The notes under the pieces were generated by a model, which was not told the DNA's origin, ran no database searches, and saw only the letters and a program-made list of their open reading frames with translations. Positions 35,748 through 46,463 of a stretch of 64,000 nt of DNA are shown piece by piece. A program made the translations under genes and the position numbers. The first letter of the stretch is position 1. Each line of letters opens with the position of its first letter. The DNA is from Sympetrum striolatum (lineage: Eukaryota; Arthropoda; Insecta; Odonata; Libellulidae): the NCBI GenBank assembly GCA_947579665.1, contig CANPUZ010000057.1:930001-994000 (forward strand), in the 5' to 3' direction.

Positions 35748-35875
35748 TAAAAGGGTCTAAACAGGAGAGAGGGTCCAAAAGTAGCAAAGGCCAAAACAGG
35801 AGAGAGGAGTCCAAAGGTAGTAAAGGTCAAAACGGGAGAGATGAGTCCACAGGTATCAGAGATCAAAATAAATTT

Positions 35876-36480
35876 ATCACACAAGTCGCACGTAAACACC
35901 GAATACACCGAATCTCACAAGAAAGCTGACTGACGATATCGGCTTCTGCTATCTACCGCCAGAGGAACCCAAGGTAAACTTAATTACATAAAAACATATG
36001 ATATTAACCCGAACGAGATAATGCATGTAATTTCCCACACGCACACTGCGACCAATTATTAAGGTGAAAGAATAATGCGATGAAGTGCAAAATGTTCATT
36101 TTCAAAGAAGTTTGAGGTGATGTCAATAATGATATGTAAAATGAATGAAAAATTAACTTAACCATAGAATGTCCATCGATAGTCATCGAGATAACTGATT
36201 GCATCCGACGGTTGTTTTTAGAAGATGATATACTAATCCACTCCCGCATATAAGTAGACTCTTCTGCTAGGCGCTATGATAAGACCGACTTCTAACATGC
36301 CCTTACCGTAGCGCCTCGTTTTTGGCGTTCTGTAGCGTCTTTTCCAGTTACATGATCGCTTCAGTCGCAGACATATCAAGGATGGACGTTACCTAGAGCC
36401 GGAGACGTGTTAGCAGTCGATACGTAATCGCGAGGGGCGCTGAGTAGCGATTTTGCGCTCTGTAACGTCAAAATCGAGGC
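35876..36480. other. No gene recognised
   Basis: Contains a stretch at 36,270-36,480 with repeated gtagcg, ggcgtt and tacgtgat words, without a definable unit or terminal repeat. No open frame with a recognisable domain. Confidence 0.4.
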
Positions 36481-37610
36481 GTTATAAGTTACGTGATTAG
36501 CCTACAGATATGTTGTAATGTTTTCGCTCAAAATAAAGTTTTGTAAGGAGTGCTGTGATTTGTTATTTAAAAGCGTTATTTGAGGAAATCTAAAGAGGTA
36601 AGATAATAATATCAATTGCCTCTATGCGAGGTACTTCATGCCGTATTTTTTAAACGAATCGCTATTTTTTTACTGTAAATATATCAAGTGACTGATCATA
36701 TTTCTCACCGAAAAATACGGAAGTTCTCACGTTCCAGTAATTCGCTTTTTATTGAATCGCAATGTTATTAAAACAAAAGACCTTAAATGAAGTAATGCAT
36801 TAGCTGATATAATGACGATATGCAGATTTTATCTAATCACATCACGGCTCCTGTAAAAAAGTAATTCTTTAGAATCGAAGAGTATTTTCTGCTGAAAAAT
36901 ACGAACTTAAATTACTCATACCTGTTATATAGTTTTATTTAGAGACATGACTGTTAGCTATTAATTTTAATTTCAGCATAGTAGTTGTTTAAATAAATGT
37001 GGCTTCAATGGAGTCAAACTGCTATTCTTTTGATTATATATATCCACACTATGTAACTATAACATTGCGTCCAGAAAGCATTATTATTAAAAATAAGATT
37101 TTTAAATACATCCGTTTGTTTTTTATAATTTTTAAATTAAAGTTGATTATAATGAAAATAGACTTTAACTTGACAGCACTACGAAAGTCGTTTTTCGGCT
37201 ATTTCTTGATATTTAACTAGGAAGCTTTGATTAAAACCATTAACTCTGGTGAGCGATATAATTTAAAACAAGATTTTAAAATATATCTTTTTGTTCTTTT
37301 AAATGAAATATGGTTGTAATAAATAGGTTTTATTTTGAATACCATCACGACTACTGAAGTCGTCTCCTTGCTATTTTCGTGATTGTAAAAAAATTTGAAA
37401 TAAACTTTTGATTTTAGAAAATTTTGATGTAAACTATTATTTCCGATAAGCAGTATTAATTTAAAATACGATTATTAAAAACATTTAATTTTCATTGATA
37501 TGAAAGTGGACTATAATTTAAGTAGATTTTATTTTGACATGAAACACTAAATTCAAATTGCTATTTTTGGTACAATATATTATTTAACTATCTTACTCTT
37601 AATACAAGGT
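36481..37610. repeat. Old ~1.1-kb repeat with ~175-190 bp internal periodicity, copy 1
   Basis: Internal units share a landmark like gaagtcgtttttcggctatt, seen near 37,180 and 37,355 and in degraded form near 37,540, with ttaaaataagatttt-like stretches between them. The whole stretch is homologous in inverted orientation to 56,040-57,210. Shared words include ctgtgatttgttatttaaa and gaggaaatctaaagaggtaa at the left end. There is no coding capacity. Confidence 0.7.
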
Positions 37611-37944
37611 ATAGTTATTGTACAAAGAATCTTAAATAAAACCTGAATTGGTAAAAAAGAGTTATTGGCAAATAAAGTAATATGAAAAATAAAGAATAAA
37701 TTCATACTTACAAGAAAAGTCAGGGAAAACAGGATAAGGTGAGCATTTCTTGGCTCATCTGTTAGTTCCTGGTTTTAAATTGTTGTATGGTATACTTATG
37801 TTAATATTATACAGACTGATTTAAACTATATATAGATACAAAATATTACACAAGGCATAGAAAGTGTGATAACATTTAATATTTTTCGTTCCAATTTTAT
37901 AAGAAGTCACTTAAAAAAGGTCCTTTAGTCTAAATTTATAGACA
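37611..37944. other. No gene recognised
   Basis: AT-rich spacer without a recognisable feature. Confidence 0.4.
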
Positions 37945-38890
37945 AACTCTCTCTTTGAAGCTACAGCCCTATGTGAGCCTCCATTCCGATCAGCCTCCAC
38001 TTCTCTGTCTTCTCACTTTCATCTTCTTCATGTCCTTTACGAATTAGCCATCTCAATCTGGACCTTCCTCTCCGTCTAGCAACACAGTCTCCCTTCTATC
38101 ACCTTATTCAGCATTGCTGTTTCAAGCATCCTTTCCACATGGTCCAAACATTATATTCTCAAAGATTTTGTGAACTTAACCACATCTTCCCCAATTCATT
38201 ATTGTCTTTAACGCCTCTTTGGTTCTCCTTTGCCATAATCCATTCTCAATAACCGGTCGGTATATTCTCTGCAATTGCTTTCAAATCTTACCAGGGCCAT
38301 ACTCTTGTGAGTGTCCATTTTTATGCTCCATAGGTTACCACTGGTCTGGTAATTGGTTTATATATTTGTATTCAAGTTTTTCTGTTTATTAACTTTCTCT
38401 TGAGTATCTTCATATTTGCAAAATAAGTTTTATTCCTTGCTTGTATTCTTTCATTTATTCATATTATGCTTTTTTTGTAAGTTATATATTCTAGATATTT
38501 AATCTCTTCCAGACTATCAAATTTTATCTGTTCTATCTCCAATTCCTGGGTGACTCTAGGTTTGCCAGAAGAGTTCATCAGCATTTAGGTTTACTGGTAT
38601 TAACTATCACTCCCATTTTGCTTGCTTCTTTCTATTTATTTGTTAAATATTGTTCCTCTTTCATCTATTTTTTCTTCAGATTTGTGTAATCCTAGAATAT
38701 CCTTGCTTTATTCCAATGCTGAATTCAAATTCAGTTTATTATGTATGTTTACTTTAGCCATGCTCTTCTTTAATGCCCTTTGAATCAATAGAATTATTCT
38801 GGATGGAATTTCCATGTCTTCCATTGCTTCTCAGAGTTTGATCCTGTTTATACAATCAAATGCTTGTATAAAATCTACAATAGCATATGC
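37945..38890 (-). pseudogene. RTE-like LINE RT and C-terminal region, heavily decayed
   Basis: Several frames on minus reconstruct the order of an RTE/BovB-like ORF2, though no single frame is long. Near 38,880-38,760 is FIQAFDCINRI followed by WEAMEDMEIPSRIILLIQRA (box A region). Near 38,720 is IGIKQGYSR (box B region). Near 38,500 is FDSLEEIKYLEYI. Near 38,140 is LDHVERMLETAM, and near 38,060 is the basic C-terminal tail. Many frameshifts and stops show it to be old. No 3' tail or target duplication could be fixed. Confidence 0.75.
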
Positions 38891-39102
38891 AGCTAAACAT
38901 TATGATCATAGCATTTATCTAAAATTTGTCTGATAACAAACAGTTGGTCTATTTGGACATATTGTAATGTTGAAAATTTGGTACACATTAAGTTATCAGC
39001 AGATAACACAAGAAGATATATAGAGTCCATATGGGTCGGTATATCTTTAGGGCCATACCAGAGAGTGCCCACATCAGAGAGACTGGCAGAAAATTTGGTT
39101 TG

Positions 39103-39150
39103 TGTTGACCTGATGATGGTGGAGTTCCACCGAAACGGGTAGTTGTCCTT
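39103..39150 (+). ncRNA. Hammerhead-ribozyme-like motif, type I, copy 1
   Basis: Conserved boxes are in correct order: CTGATGA (39,110-39,116), a perfect 5-bp stem II GGTGG/CCACC with AGTT loop (39,118-39,131), GAAA (39,132-39,135), a 2-bp stem III (A39135-T39143, C39136-G39142) closing loop GGGTA, and GTT as NUH (39,142-39,144). Stem I can form from GAC (39,107-39,109) and GTC (39,145-39,147). One extra T lies between CTGATGA and stem II. An AATAAA follows at about 39,155. This layout is known from ribozymes in Penelope-like retroelements. Activity is not shown. Confidence 0.6.
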
Positions 39151-39585
39151 TAAATAAAACCTGTGGAAAAGTGAATATCTGTCTACTTTCATTAGAATGG
39201 ATTTCCACAACATCTAGGCCGCCTCCGTTTATTTTTAATAGGAAATCATTTTCTTCCATTTCTTTTACTGATAACTTCGCATAGTTACTTCTGAATAAAT
39301 TCCGTTTACAGCCAGCACTATTATCATTAAGTTAATTACTTTGATTCCTGCAGATTTAAATTTAACAGGGGGTGTATTATTTGATAGTGGGCGAAAAACC
39401 TGAAATTAAAGGTTTAAAACTGCCTTCTAATGGACAAGTTTTGACTGTTAGCTTGAGCGGACAAACACGCTAATAAAGTGGAAAGAGAATATTTTAACGT
39501 TAAACAAGTGTGGCGAGCACTGACATATATAATGCGCCGCTCGATGGAATATTAACGAGCGATGCGTAGCTAGCATAGAGAAAGG
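39151..39585. other. No gene recognised
   Basis: Short frames without domains; may include flanking Penelope-derived sequence next to the ribozyme-like motif. Confidence 0.3.
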
Positions 39586-40278
39586 ATGGGGATATTGCCT
39601 AAAATATTGTACACCTCCCTAGTAAGGTCTCAACTTGAGTACTGCTCAATCATTTGGAACCCATATTACAATAAATATATCAACTCTTTAGAAAGAGTCC
39701 AAAACAAATTCCTCAGAATGATATCTTTTAAATTCGACATTGTAAGAGAACCTGGCCATTATGAAACCATACTAAGTCAACTGAACCTGCCTACCCTTCA
39801 GGCTAGAAGGGAATACATTGGTATACTTTTCATGTATAAAGTCCTAAATAACATGATTTCCTGCTCTGAAATTCTCTCCCTTGTAACCCTCAAAGTTCCT
39901 TGTGTACCTACCCGCAGCTGCAAACTCTTTGAAATCCCCTACCTACCAAAAAACTATCTCTACTACCTTCCAATCTTCCGCATCATGCGCTCACTAAATA
40001 AAACCTGCTATAATGTTGACATCTTCCATCTCTCTTTATACACATTTAAAAAGGTCATCAAATCTAAACTGTAAAACTTTCAACCTACCTCTTTCACCTG
40101 TATATGAACTGTTCTCTTTTGTATGAACTCATTTGTGTAAGTCTCTGTAGTGATTTCTTCTTAAGGTTAGTCGTAATACTTTTATAAATGTATCTTCTGT
40201 TCTTTTGTTATTATATAATATGTATGATTCTTGAAAAGGGCAATACATGCCCGTGAAATAAACTATTATTATTATTAT
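39586..40278 (+). mobile_element. 5'-truncated Jockey/CR1-like LINE with (ATT)n tail
   Basis: A 162-codon frame (39,586-40,074) is the post-RT C-terminal region of a LINE ORF2: ILYTSLVRSQLEYCSIIWNP, then SLERVQNKFLRMISF, LNLPTLQARREYIGILFMYK and a closing hydrophobic stretch. It is followed by an A+T-rich 3' UTR, aataaa near 40,256 and an attattattatt tail (40,262-40,278). All RT catalytic boxes are missing because of 5' truncation. This frame has no internal stop, so the insertion is fairly young. Confidence 0.85.
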
Positions 40279-40461
40279 ATCTTTACTTTATGGTAGCTAG
40301 GCGCCTATCGGCGTAGGAGATAACTAGAAATAATCACAACATGACGATCCTAATGTCATCGCCTCAAAGTAGTGGACGTAGCACAATTTCATTCTTGTTT
40401 TGCTTTTTAAGATCTTCTTAACGTTAAGTATTCCTGATCCATCTGCAGACGGCAGTTCATA

Positions 40462-41240
40462 ATGAAAATGAGGATAGAATCAGCAATCCATCGCGATTTA
40501 AGGAAGTGCAGACTTTGTTTTGATGATAAGAAAGTGTTGCTGTACACCTTTTTGAAGCTCGTTGAAGAATTAGCTCGAACCGTATGCGAGGTTCTCAAAT
40601 ACGAGGTAATGCCGAACAAGTTATAAATTTTACTTTAGTAACGTAAATAAATACTGCTTTGCTGGTGAATGCGAAATAGCAGCAGGTGGTTGTTCGTCTG
40701 CTTGATGATACTCTCTAATTTATTGCTATTTCTTTGAAAATATTTCTTTCAACTTTATGTAATGCTATATCAAGTGTATTTTTTCTGATTTCGTTTGCCT
40801 TTTAGTACGCACATTTATTGTATTGTTTGTGTAATGCTATATGAAGAGTATTTTTTCTGATTTCGTAGTAGTAGTATAGTAAAAAGTGCTTCGACAGCTG
40901 AGGTCATTTCGCACATTGGTTCCTACCAGGATTCGAACCCGGGATCGCTTTCACCAAAGGCAAACGCGCTGTCAACATGACGATCCGGGAGCATCTGATT
41001 TCGTTTACCTTTTAGTACACTTGTTTAAAATTTGACCCAAATGTTATCATTTTTTTCTATTTTTTACCCCAGGTAACCGTCAATGACGATTTTCCACCTT
41101 ATGTCTGTACAGATTGTTCTGATAAACTTCATGGCTTCAAGTGCTTTAAAGACAAATGCGATAGGTTTAGGGAAACTTATGAATTGTACCTGAAAACAAA
41201 AGGAGGGAGTACCAGCAATAAAAAGGTGACTACAATATGA
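40462..41240 (+). CDS. ZAD (zinc-finger-associated domain) gene, two visible exons
   Basis: Exon 1 (40,462-40,605, 48 codons) encodes KCRLCFDDKK followed by a helix (LYTFLKLVEELARTV); the donor gtaatg follows. Exon 2 (41,073-41,225) begins after ttttaccccag and encodes FPPYVCTDCSDKLHGFKCFK and DKCDRFRETYELYL. The CxxC of exon 1 and the CxxC of exon 2 match the Zn-binding pattern of ZAD, an N-terminal dimerisation domain of many insect C2H2 transcription factors. Phases fit and there are no internal stops. Reading on from exon 2 gives a stop at 41,238-41,240 (about 103 residues in all); a gtgact donor at 41,226 could instead lead to further exons, but no C2H2 exon is seen downstream. So it is either a short ZAD-only protein or a fragment. 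It is the best candidate for a host gene in the window. Confidence 0.75.
40759..41026. repeat. 72-bp tandem duplication in the ZAD intron, second copy split by a SINE
   Basis: gtaatgctatat at 40,759 and 40,831 begins two direct copies that also share gtattttttctgatttcg and ccttttagtac. The second copy is interrupted by the SINE at 40,867-40,993. Confidence 0.85.
40867..40993 (-). mobile_element. tRNA-derived SINE, copy 1
   Basis: On minus the body carries a B box (GGTTCGAATCC) and flanking arms close to a tRNA, then a SINE body containing acctcagctgtcgaagcac and an (ACT)n-like tail at the left end. It is flanked by an 11-bp target duplication TCTGATTTCGT (40,856-40,866 and 40,994-41,004). 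Same family as 52,468-52,570 and 59,127-59,262. Confidence 0.92.
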
Positions 41241-42300
41241 ATGTACCTAATGGAGGTTACTGTCCTCGTTATTTATAAGTTGATTTATTTCTTCATTATG
41301 TATCCATTGACCATCATGGTCCATATATTTTTCTAATTATGCTCCTTTCGAATATCCTTAATTACATTTCATCACTTGTTGTGGGTAATTCCATGTCAAC
41401 TTAACACACCTCCTCAGATGTTCTTATAATTTTGTATACTTATACTTCTTGATAATACTAATAAAAATGCCAATTTTTTAATATTTATCTCAAACAGTTT
41501 CCGAGATATGTAAAGTTTTCAAAAACTCGCCAAAAAGACAATAACGTTCATTTCTTAAATCCCTCTAGAAGCTGTTCTAGTTCATCCAGAGAGCTGGAAG
41601 AGGAGTCATTTTACAGCATTTGAAATGCTATTTCAAATTATATACTTCGTGATAAGGTTTATAATGAAAAGATTACTTTTAATCCATATAAATACTTTGA
41701 TGTAATGTTTTTCAAAAAGTACGTTAATTAAAATTCTCGAAATATTTGTGTACATACTTAGTGTTGTTGTGAATCGCAAAGTAAAATATGAATGTGGGGT
41801 CTTAATGGGTTCAGTGTTAAAAAAAATACTTCCGTTGCTGCTTTTCAAATGTCACCCAATTTTGTCAAGACAATGTCTCTTTAACACTCAGGTAATTTTT
41901 ATACCACATTTTTCCAAAAGATGCATTATCTAAAACATTCCAAATATGCCTATAAAAGTCACTGCTATTCGAAAACAATTGTAAATGTATTTTAAGGCAT
42001 TATAATAGGTTCATTAAAAATTTAATTATAAGATGCTTGTTTTTGAATATTTGTTATTCAGTGTACAGCTATATTCAGGAACACAGAAATTGATACAAAA
42101 ACTATTTTTCAATATCAATGATTGAAACAAGGTTTCAAATAAATATTTATGTTACTTATTACTGTTTTGTATAATTTTATTTTTGTAAATTTCAATAAAA
42201 TAAGTATGATTGTAGCTTTTTGAATTTATCTTGTACATGTTCTCTCGCTTGTTCTTATTATTTTTTTTGAATTCCTTAACTCCTTCAAATTTATTAGGAA
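41241..42300. other. No gene recognised
   Basis: AT-rich sequence downstream of the ZAD exons. No C2H2 zinc-finger exon, RNA gene or repeat was recognised. Confidence 0.45.
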
Positions 42301-42308
42301 ATCCAAGT

Positions 42309-42608
42309 TCATGAAGTGTTATTTATCGAGTTTATCTCTTGTTTTAGTTGATCCTCTGGTGAGTGCAGAAAGTTCTTTTCTGTCTTGTCAGGATGTGCCT
42401 TCCTTAAATGCTCAATTAGTCTAGAAGGTATCATCGCCTCATTTGAATACACCCATTCGCATAGTAAGCACATAGGCATGTGCTTGTTTGTAGGTGACTC
42501 TATAAATCCGTACTTAAGATAATCCACATTATACTGTCTACATTTCTTCTTTGATGAGTCAGTTCCTGCCATTCTGCTTCTAGCGAAGGCAAAACTTCGC
42601 AGATACAT
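42309..42608 (-). pseudogene. BED-type zinc finger fragment, N-terminus of a ZBED/SCAND3-like hAT protein
   Basis: The 99-codon frame reads KKKCRQYNVDYLKYGFI, then a C2H2-type BED-like finger: MCLLCEWVYSNEAMIPSRL and HLRKAHPDK, giving CxxC and HxxxxH. This is the conserved start of ZBED5/FAM200/SCAND3-like proteins, which descend from hAT transposases. The likely start is the second Met (MAGTDSS). After about 80 residues the similarity stops and the frame ends, so the dimerisation and catalytic parts are missing. A small C-terminal hAT fragment at 46,371-46,463 is on the opposite strand and need not belong to it. Confidence 0.7.
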
Positions 42609-42985
42609 CGTCGCTATCTTCTAGCTGTAATTCAAGAAAAACTACAGATTGACTCCTCTAAGAGCGAGGATTGACATTTTGGAGAAGTTCGCCATGAAAA
42701 GTTTGAAAGTGAGTAAACTATTAAGGCCTAATAAATTTTAATTCTTCCGTTAATCATTATCCTATCATTACTTAGCCGATCAATGGTACTCATATCAGAC
42801 TTTTTTCAAGACAGCCTACTTTTTGGAATGCTTTCATTTCTATTTCAAATAAAATTATTTTACTCATTTTTATGAAATCTGTCTCATCACAACTATGTGA
42901 TTGTGAATCGATAATCTTAACTTTCACTTGCTACCTACTTCGCAAATTACGTGTCAGGCTAACACTAGCAGCAAGCAGATGCGTA
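42609..42985. other. No gene recognised
   Basis: AT-rich spacer without a recognisable feature. Confidence 0.4.
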
Positions 42986-43250
42986 TATACAGGGCCGTGC
43001 GCAGGATTTGCTCATAGGAGGGGTTTTTAGCGCGAAAGTGTGACTCACCGAGACTGAAGGAGTCCTGACAGACGTTAATATGAAATTTGAAAGAGGCACT
43101 AAATTTTGGAAGAAAAATTTTACTAAATGAAACATTAAATAAATTAATTTAATTTTATCTTATCTTCAATTCATCGTTCGTGGAACTTTTTGTATGAAGG
43201 ATCCTCATGGGGGGGTTCGAACCCCCAAAACCCCGTGTATACTGTAATTT
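42986..43250. mobile_element. Possible MITE remnant
   Basis: Starts with tatacagggccgtgcgcag and ends with a G-run, a perfect palindrome GGGGGTTCGAACCCCC (43,206-43,221) and cccgtgtatactgta. Such GC-rich ends around an AT-rich core are common in small insect DNA elements. The two ends are only partly complementary and no target duplication is evident. Confidence 0.35.
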
Positions 43251-43517
43251 TGTGAGCTGGTGTACAATCTTAAATTTATTGAAAGATATATTTTGAGAGA
43301 TACCTTAAAACTGCAAAGCATTGGCATGGCTCTTGGAGAGAAGAGATTGATATTTTTAGCGCTGCTGTTTTAAAGCTGCAAATGAAAACTAAATTCGTAT
43401 TTTGAATAACAAATACTTCATCAACTGAAGTTTTTTGAAGCAGAATCTGCAGAAAAACTATTGTCCTTAATCGCGATCGTATTCGAAAAGGCAAATTGCA
43501 TTCCTTTGCCAGCCTTA

Positions 43518-43560
43518 GTCTGACGATGGCTTCTTGGAAGTCGAAATACGCATAGCCGCT
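43518..43560 (+). ncRNA. Hammerhead-ribozyme-like motif, copy 2
   Basis: CTGACGA (43,520-43,526), stem II GGCTTC/GAAGTC with one G-T pair and a TTG loop (43,528-43,542), GAAA (43,543-43,546), a 2-bp stem III (A46-T53, T47-A52) closing loop ACGC, and ATA as NUH. Stem I starts with a G-T wobble and a C-G pair (43,518-43,519 with 43,555-43,556). As in copy 1, one extra T precedes stem II. An ATTAAATAAA follows near 43,610. Confidence 0.55.
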
Positions 43561-43647
43561 TTACAAGTTTCTTGATGGTTTTGGAAATTTTTCTTTAATT
43601 ATGGTATAATATTAAATAAACTTTCAAAATTCCACAAACCAAAACCA

Positions 43648-43908
43648 TTGTGCGACCAGTTTCGAGCTAAAACAGTTTTGTAGCGAGGATATTTTTGGGG
43701 TCTAAGAAAGAACTAAACGTTTCCCAATTCAAAAGAAACAAAACCTTTTATTCCAACGAACAAAACTTCAAACTGCACTAACTGAAGCTTGGGACTCACT
43801 CGTTGCACTCGTTGCACACCGTCTCTCGTCCCACTTGCGGCCAGTACACAAAACATAAACAAAGGACAGCCACACTGCTACAGTTTTAGCTCAAAACCGG
43901 TCGCACAA
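43648..43908. mobile_element. 261-bp inverted-repeat element inside duplicated segment, copy 1
   Basis: The left end TTGTGCGACCAGTTTCGAGC and right end, read as complement, TTGTGCGACCGGTTTTGAGC form an imperfect inverted repeat of about 32-37 bp that continues with TAAAACTGT words. The interior holds gttgcac and cactcgttgc repeats. It could be a MITE or the inverted terminal part of a Penelope-like element, as it follows the ribozyme-like motif by about 90 bp. Confidence 0.65.
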
Positions 43909-45994
43909 TAAAGTTTTAATTAATACCACATGCATCCATGGATAAAATGCATTTTTTACAATACCTATGGTCTATGATTCTTCCAGAAGGACTTTCGATT
44001 CAATGTTTATGTCCTTTGTTTTTTGTATAATTCTACTTTTTTAAATATTTAAATATACTATTAACTCCAGTTTAGGTTAGTCTTGCATTTTCGGAATTTA
44101 AGTGATAGAAATGGAATCATAGGTAAACTAGCACAATATTTGTACCTTAAAGAATTGTATAATAGACTTAATCTTTCGTCACCATCATTATAAATTTTGT
44201 ATGAGGCGTACTCATAGCACGGATGTTTTATTGTAAAAAAATGAAAGCAGATATTAAAGTGGAGAGTTCCGTGAGGCTTTCTGTTGGTAGTATTGAAATA
44301 CAGGATATGCTACCATTGCCCCAACTGGAAGAATACAATGCGAGACAGCAAAGGAGTATAGTAGTTTGCAATCTTTTTCAGAAACCCTAGTTTAGGAAAC
44401 TAGTTAATGGTCTGGTATTATGTATTCGATAGTCTCTTTAGAGTTAAATTTGTGGAATCAAATATATTTTAATGAATTTGTTGTCATGAAATACATCCTT
44501 CATTCAAGTATATATATAAAGCACCGTGTCTGAGCTACAATTTATTTTGTTATAATTATCTTAATAGCCTTTCAATGAGGAGAATTTCATTATTGTATAT
44601 TCTATTGAGGAAATCAAATAGTCTATTCCTTATTCTATGCATCATGATAAATTTTATATACTAGTTACAGATAACTAACTATATGTCCGAGTCTGATTAT
44701 AATCTCAAATCATAGGAGTTAATCTTAATCCACACATAACTGTGAAGAATAAACATTGTGCTTCGCACAAAAAAATGAAACAGGCTTATCGATTATTTCA
44801 TAAGGTTCCCAATTTGAAATCTCAGCTGATTCATTTTGATTCTTTCTCAGTTATGAAATATTTGACAACTGTATTGGTTATACGATGGAATAAGACACTT
44901 ATATTGACTATTTTGCTAATTGTATTTATAATACTCATTACTTTAGTCCATCTGATGATTTTTTCCCTATAAGTATTTCACTTCTTCTCTTATTTGATGT
45001 TTTAAAAGATAAAATTCCTTCTTTACTTCTCACATTCGAGTTCTTAATTTCTCTAAGATTTTTCTTGCCTTAATGCTGATATTAGTGGGGTTTGTGTTAA
45101 ACAAAATGACTGCCCATCTTTTATTATAATCTGTAAACTCCCAATAGGAATTTATTAAAAAAATGTTAGATGATTACTAAAATAGGTTATGATCTGGAAA
45201 TACATAAAAAGTAATCATACAAAAGTTTACAAAACTTTCTACTTCATCTTTTAAATTGAGAATCACGGAATTAAAAATACATTAAATCATTTAGAAAAAT
45301 AAACCCCTCAGTTATTTGTCTAAATGAACAATTGGTCACCACAGATCAAATAAAAATTCTTAGTAGAATGAAGAATTACAAAGTTGCTGATAATATTCCT
45401 AAGGAAAAAACTCCTCTAGAGGTGGATCATGAATGATATTAAAAGAAAGTGAGTCACTGGAAGTATGTGATGATTTATACGTCCTAAATAATGAAAATGT
45501 CTGATGGCTCATATGTAGAATTTTTAAACCACTAAAATAATTTTTATTTATAGAACCCTATACAATTAACAAGTGTCTTCATTTTTATTAAAGCTTGAGT
45601 GGCTGTTTAGAAAATTAAGAAAAGAGAGAAGATATTAATTGCCAATGACTGAAATGTTAATCTATCTACTATATTTAAACTGAGGATCTCCTGAATTTGA
45701 ACTGTAAGAAAATTCTAGTTGAAAATATGACATATATAAACCATATTCAATATGGAACAAAGGAGCATTTCTTTTTAAATCCATACGATTACATCCATCA
45801 CAGGAATATAAAAAAAGAGAAGCTATACACTATAAGATAACTTGAGCATAGAGAATGGATTAATGTTTGTTGACCTAGAATGAATAATGGATTCTTGACA
45901 ATACGGAATGTGTTGATAAAACTTATTACATTTTCATCAGGAAATTATTAGAGATAATGTATTTCCCTGGGCTCAAAATAAAACTAAAATCAAT

Positions 45995-46349
45995 TATTTT
46001 CATATCAATTGGATTACACCTGGTATCCAGAGAAACAAAGAGACTTTAGGAATCAAAACATTATGTCCTTCATTATAAGAAATACAGGAAAACATCAAGT
46101 AAAGCAATTAAAAATCAAAACAGATGCTAAAGATTCAATATTCTAATAATTAAAGCTATGTATCATGATGATAATGTGATAGTGGTCGGACAGGCCCAAT
46201 GGAAAATAAAGTTATTCAAGAGAATCTTACTAAACGGAAGTAACATAGATGATTCAAAAACATTAGTTGAGTATTTCAGCAACTACTTTGTAAACATTGC
46301 CAAAGAAGCAAATGTTATTCCTTCAATGAAAGATAAAATGCAATATTGA
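45995..46349 (+). pseudogene. LINE ORF2 fragment between endonuclease and RT
   Basis: In plus frames, WITPGIQR, HYKKYRKTSSKAIK and the 63-codon frame 46,158-46,349 (SKTLVEYFSNYFVNIAKEAN) follow the order of the linker between endonuclease and RT in Jockey/CR1-like ORF2 proteins. There are frame changes near 46,040 and 46,140. RT boxes are absent; the fragment ends just before a hAT fragment. The left part is inside the duplicated segment and recurs near 63,826-64,000. Confidence 0.6.
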
Positions 46350-46370
46350 TCGCTTTACCACTTGTACCGT

Positions 46371-46463
46371 ACTGTAGAACGGTCCTTCAGCAGACTGAGA
46401 CATAAAAAAATCAGAAGTACCATGGTGGAAACTCAACTGAATGGCCAGATGAGTGTTAACTGA
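46371..46463 (+). pseudogene. hAT transposase C-terminal dimerisation fragment
   Basis: In-frame TVERSFSRLRHKKIRSTM followed by VETQLNGQMSV matches the hAT C-terminal dimerisation motif (family pattern ERxFSxLkxIKxxLRSTM). Only about 30 codons are present before a stop at 46,461-46,463, with no other hAT part nearby on this strand. Confidence 0.75.

Larger units (their letters stand above)
34255..35875. repeat. 36-bp minisatellite interrupted by a Tigger element
   Basis: Units close to caggagagaggagtccaaag plus gtagtaaaggtcaaaa occur about four times on the right (35,750-35,875) and one to two times on the left (about 34,255-34,301, aacgggatagagaggtccaa). The Tigger element 34,302-35,747 sits between them at a TA. 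Removing it gives one continuous minisatellite. Confidence 0.75.
43256..46158. repeat. Duplicated ~2.9-kb segment, copy 1
   Basis: Collinear and highly similar to 61,401-64,000 in direct orientation, starting at gctggtgtacaatct. Copy 1 retains about 75 bp (around 43,920-44,000) and about 215 bp (around 44,665-44,880) that copy 2 lacks; both gaps look like deletions in copy 2. The segment holds a hammerhead-like motif, a 261-bp inverted-repeat element and part of a LINE ORF2. No segment-wide open frame exists. Confidence 0.9.

Noticed and set aside
43206..43221. The perfect palindrome GGGGGTTCGAACCCCC as a regulatory site
   Set aside because: It most likely belongs to the GC-rich end of a MITE-like remnant; there is no second site or nearby gene.
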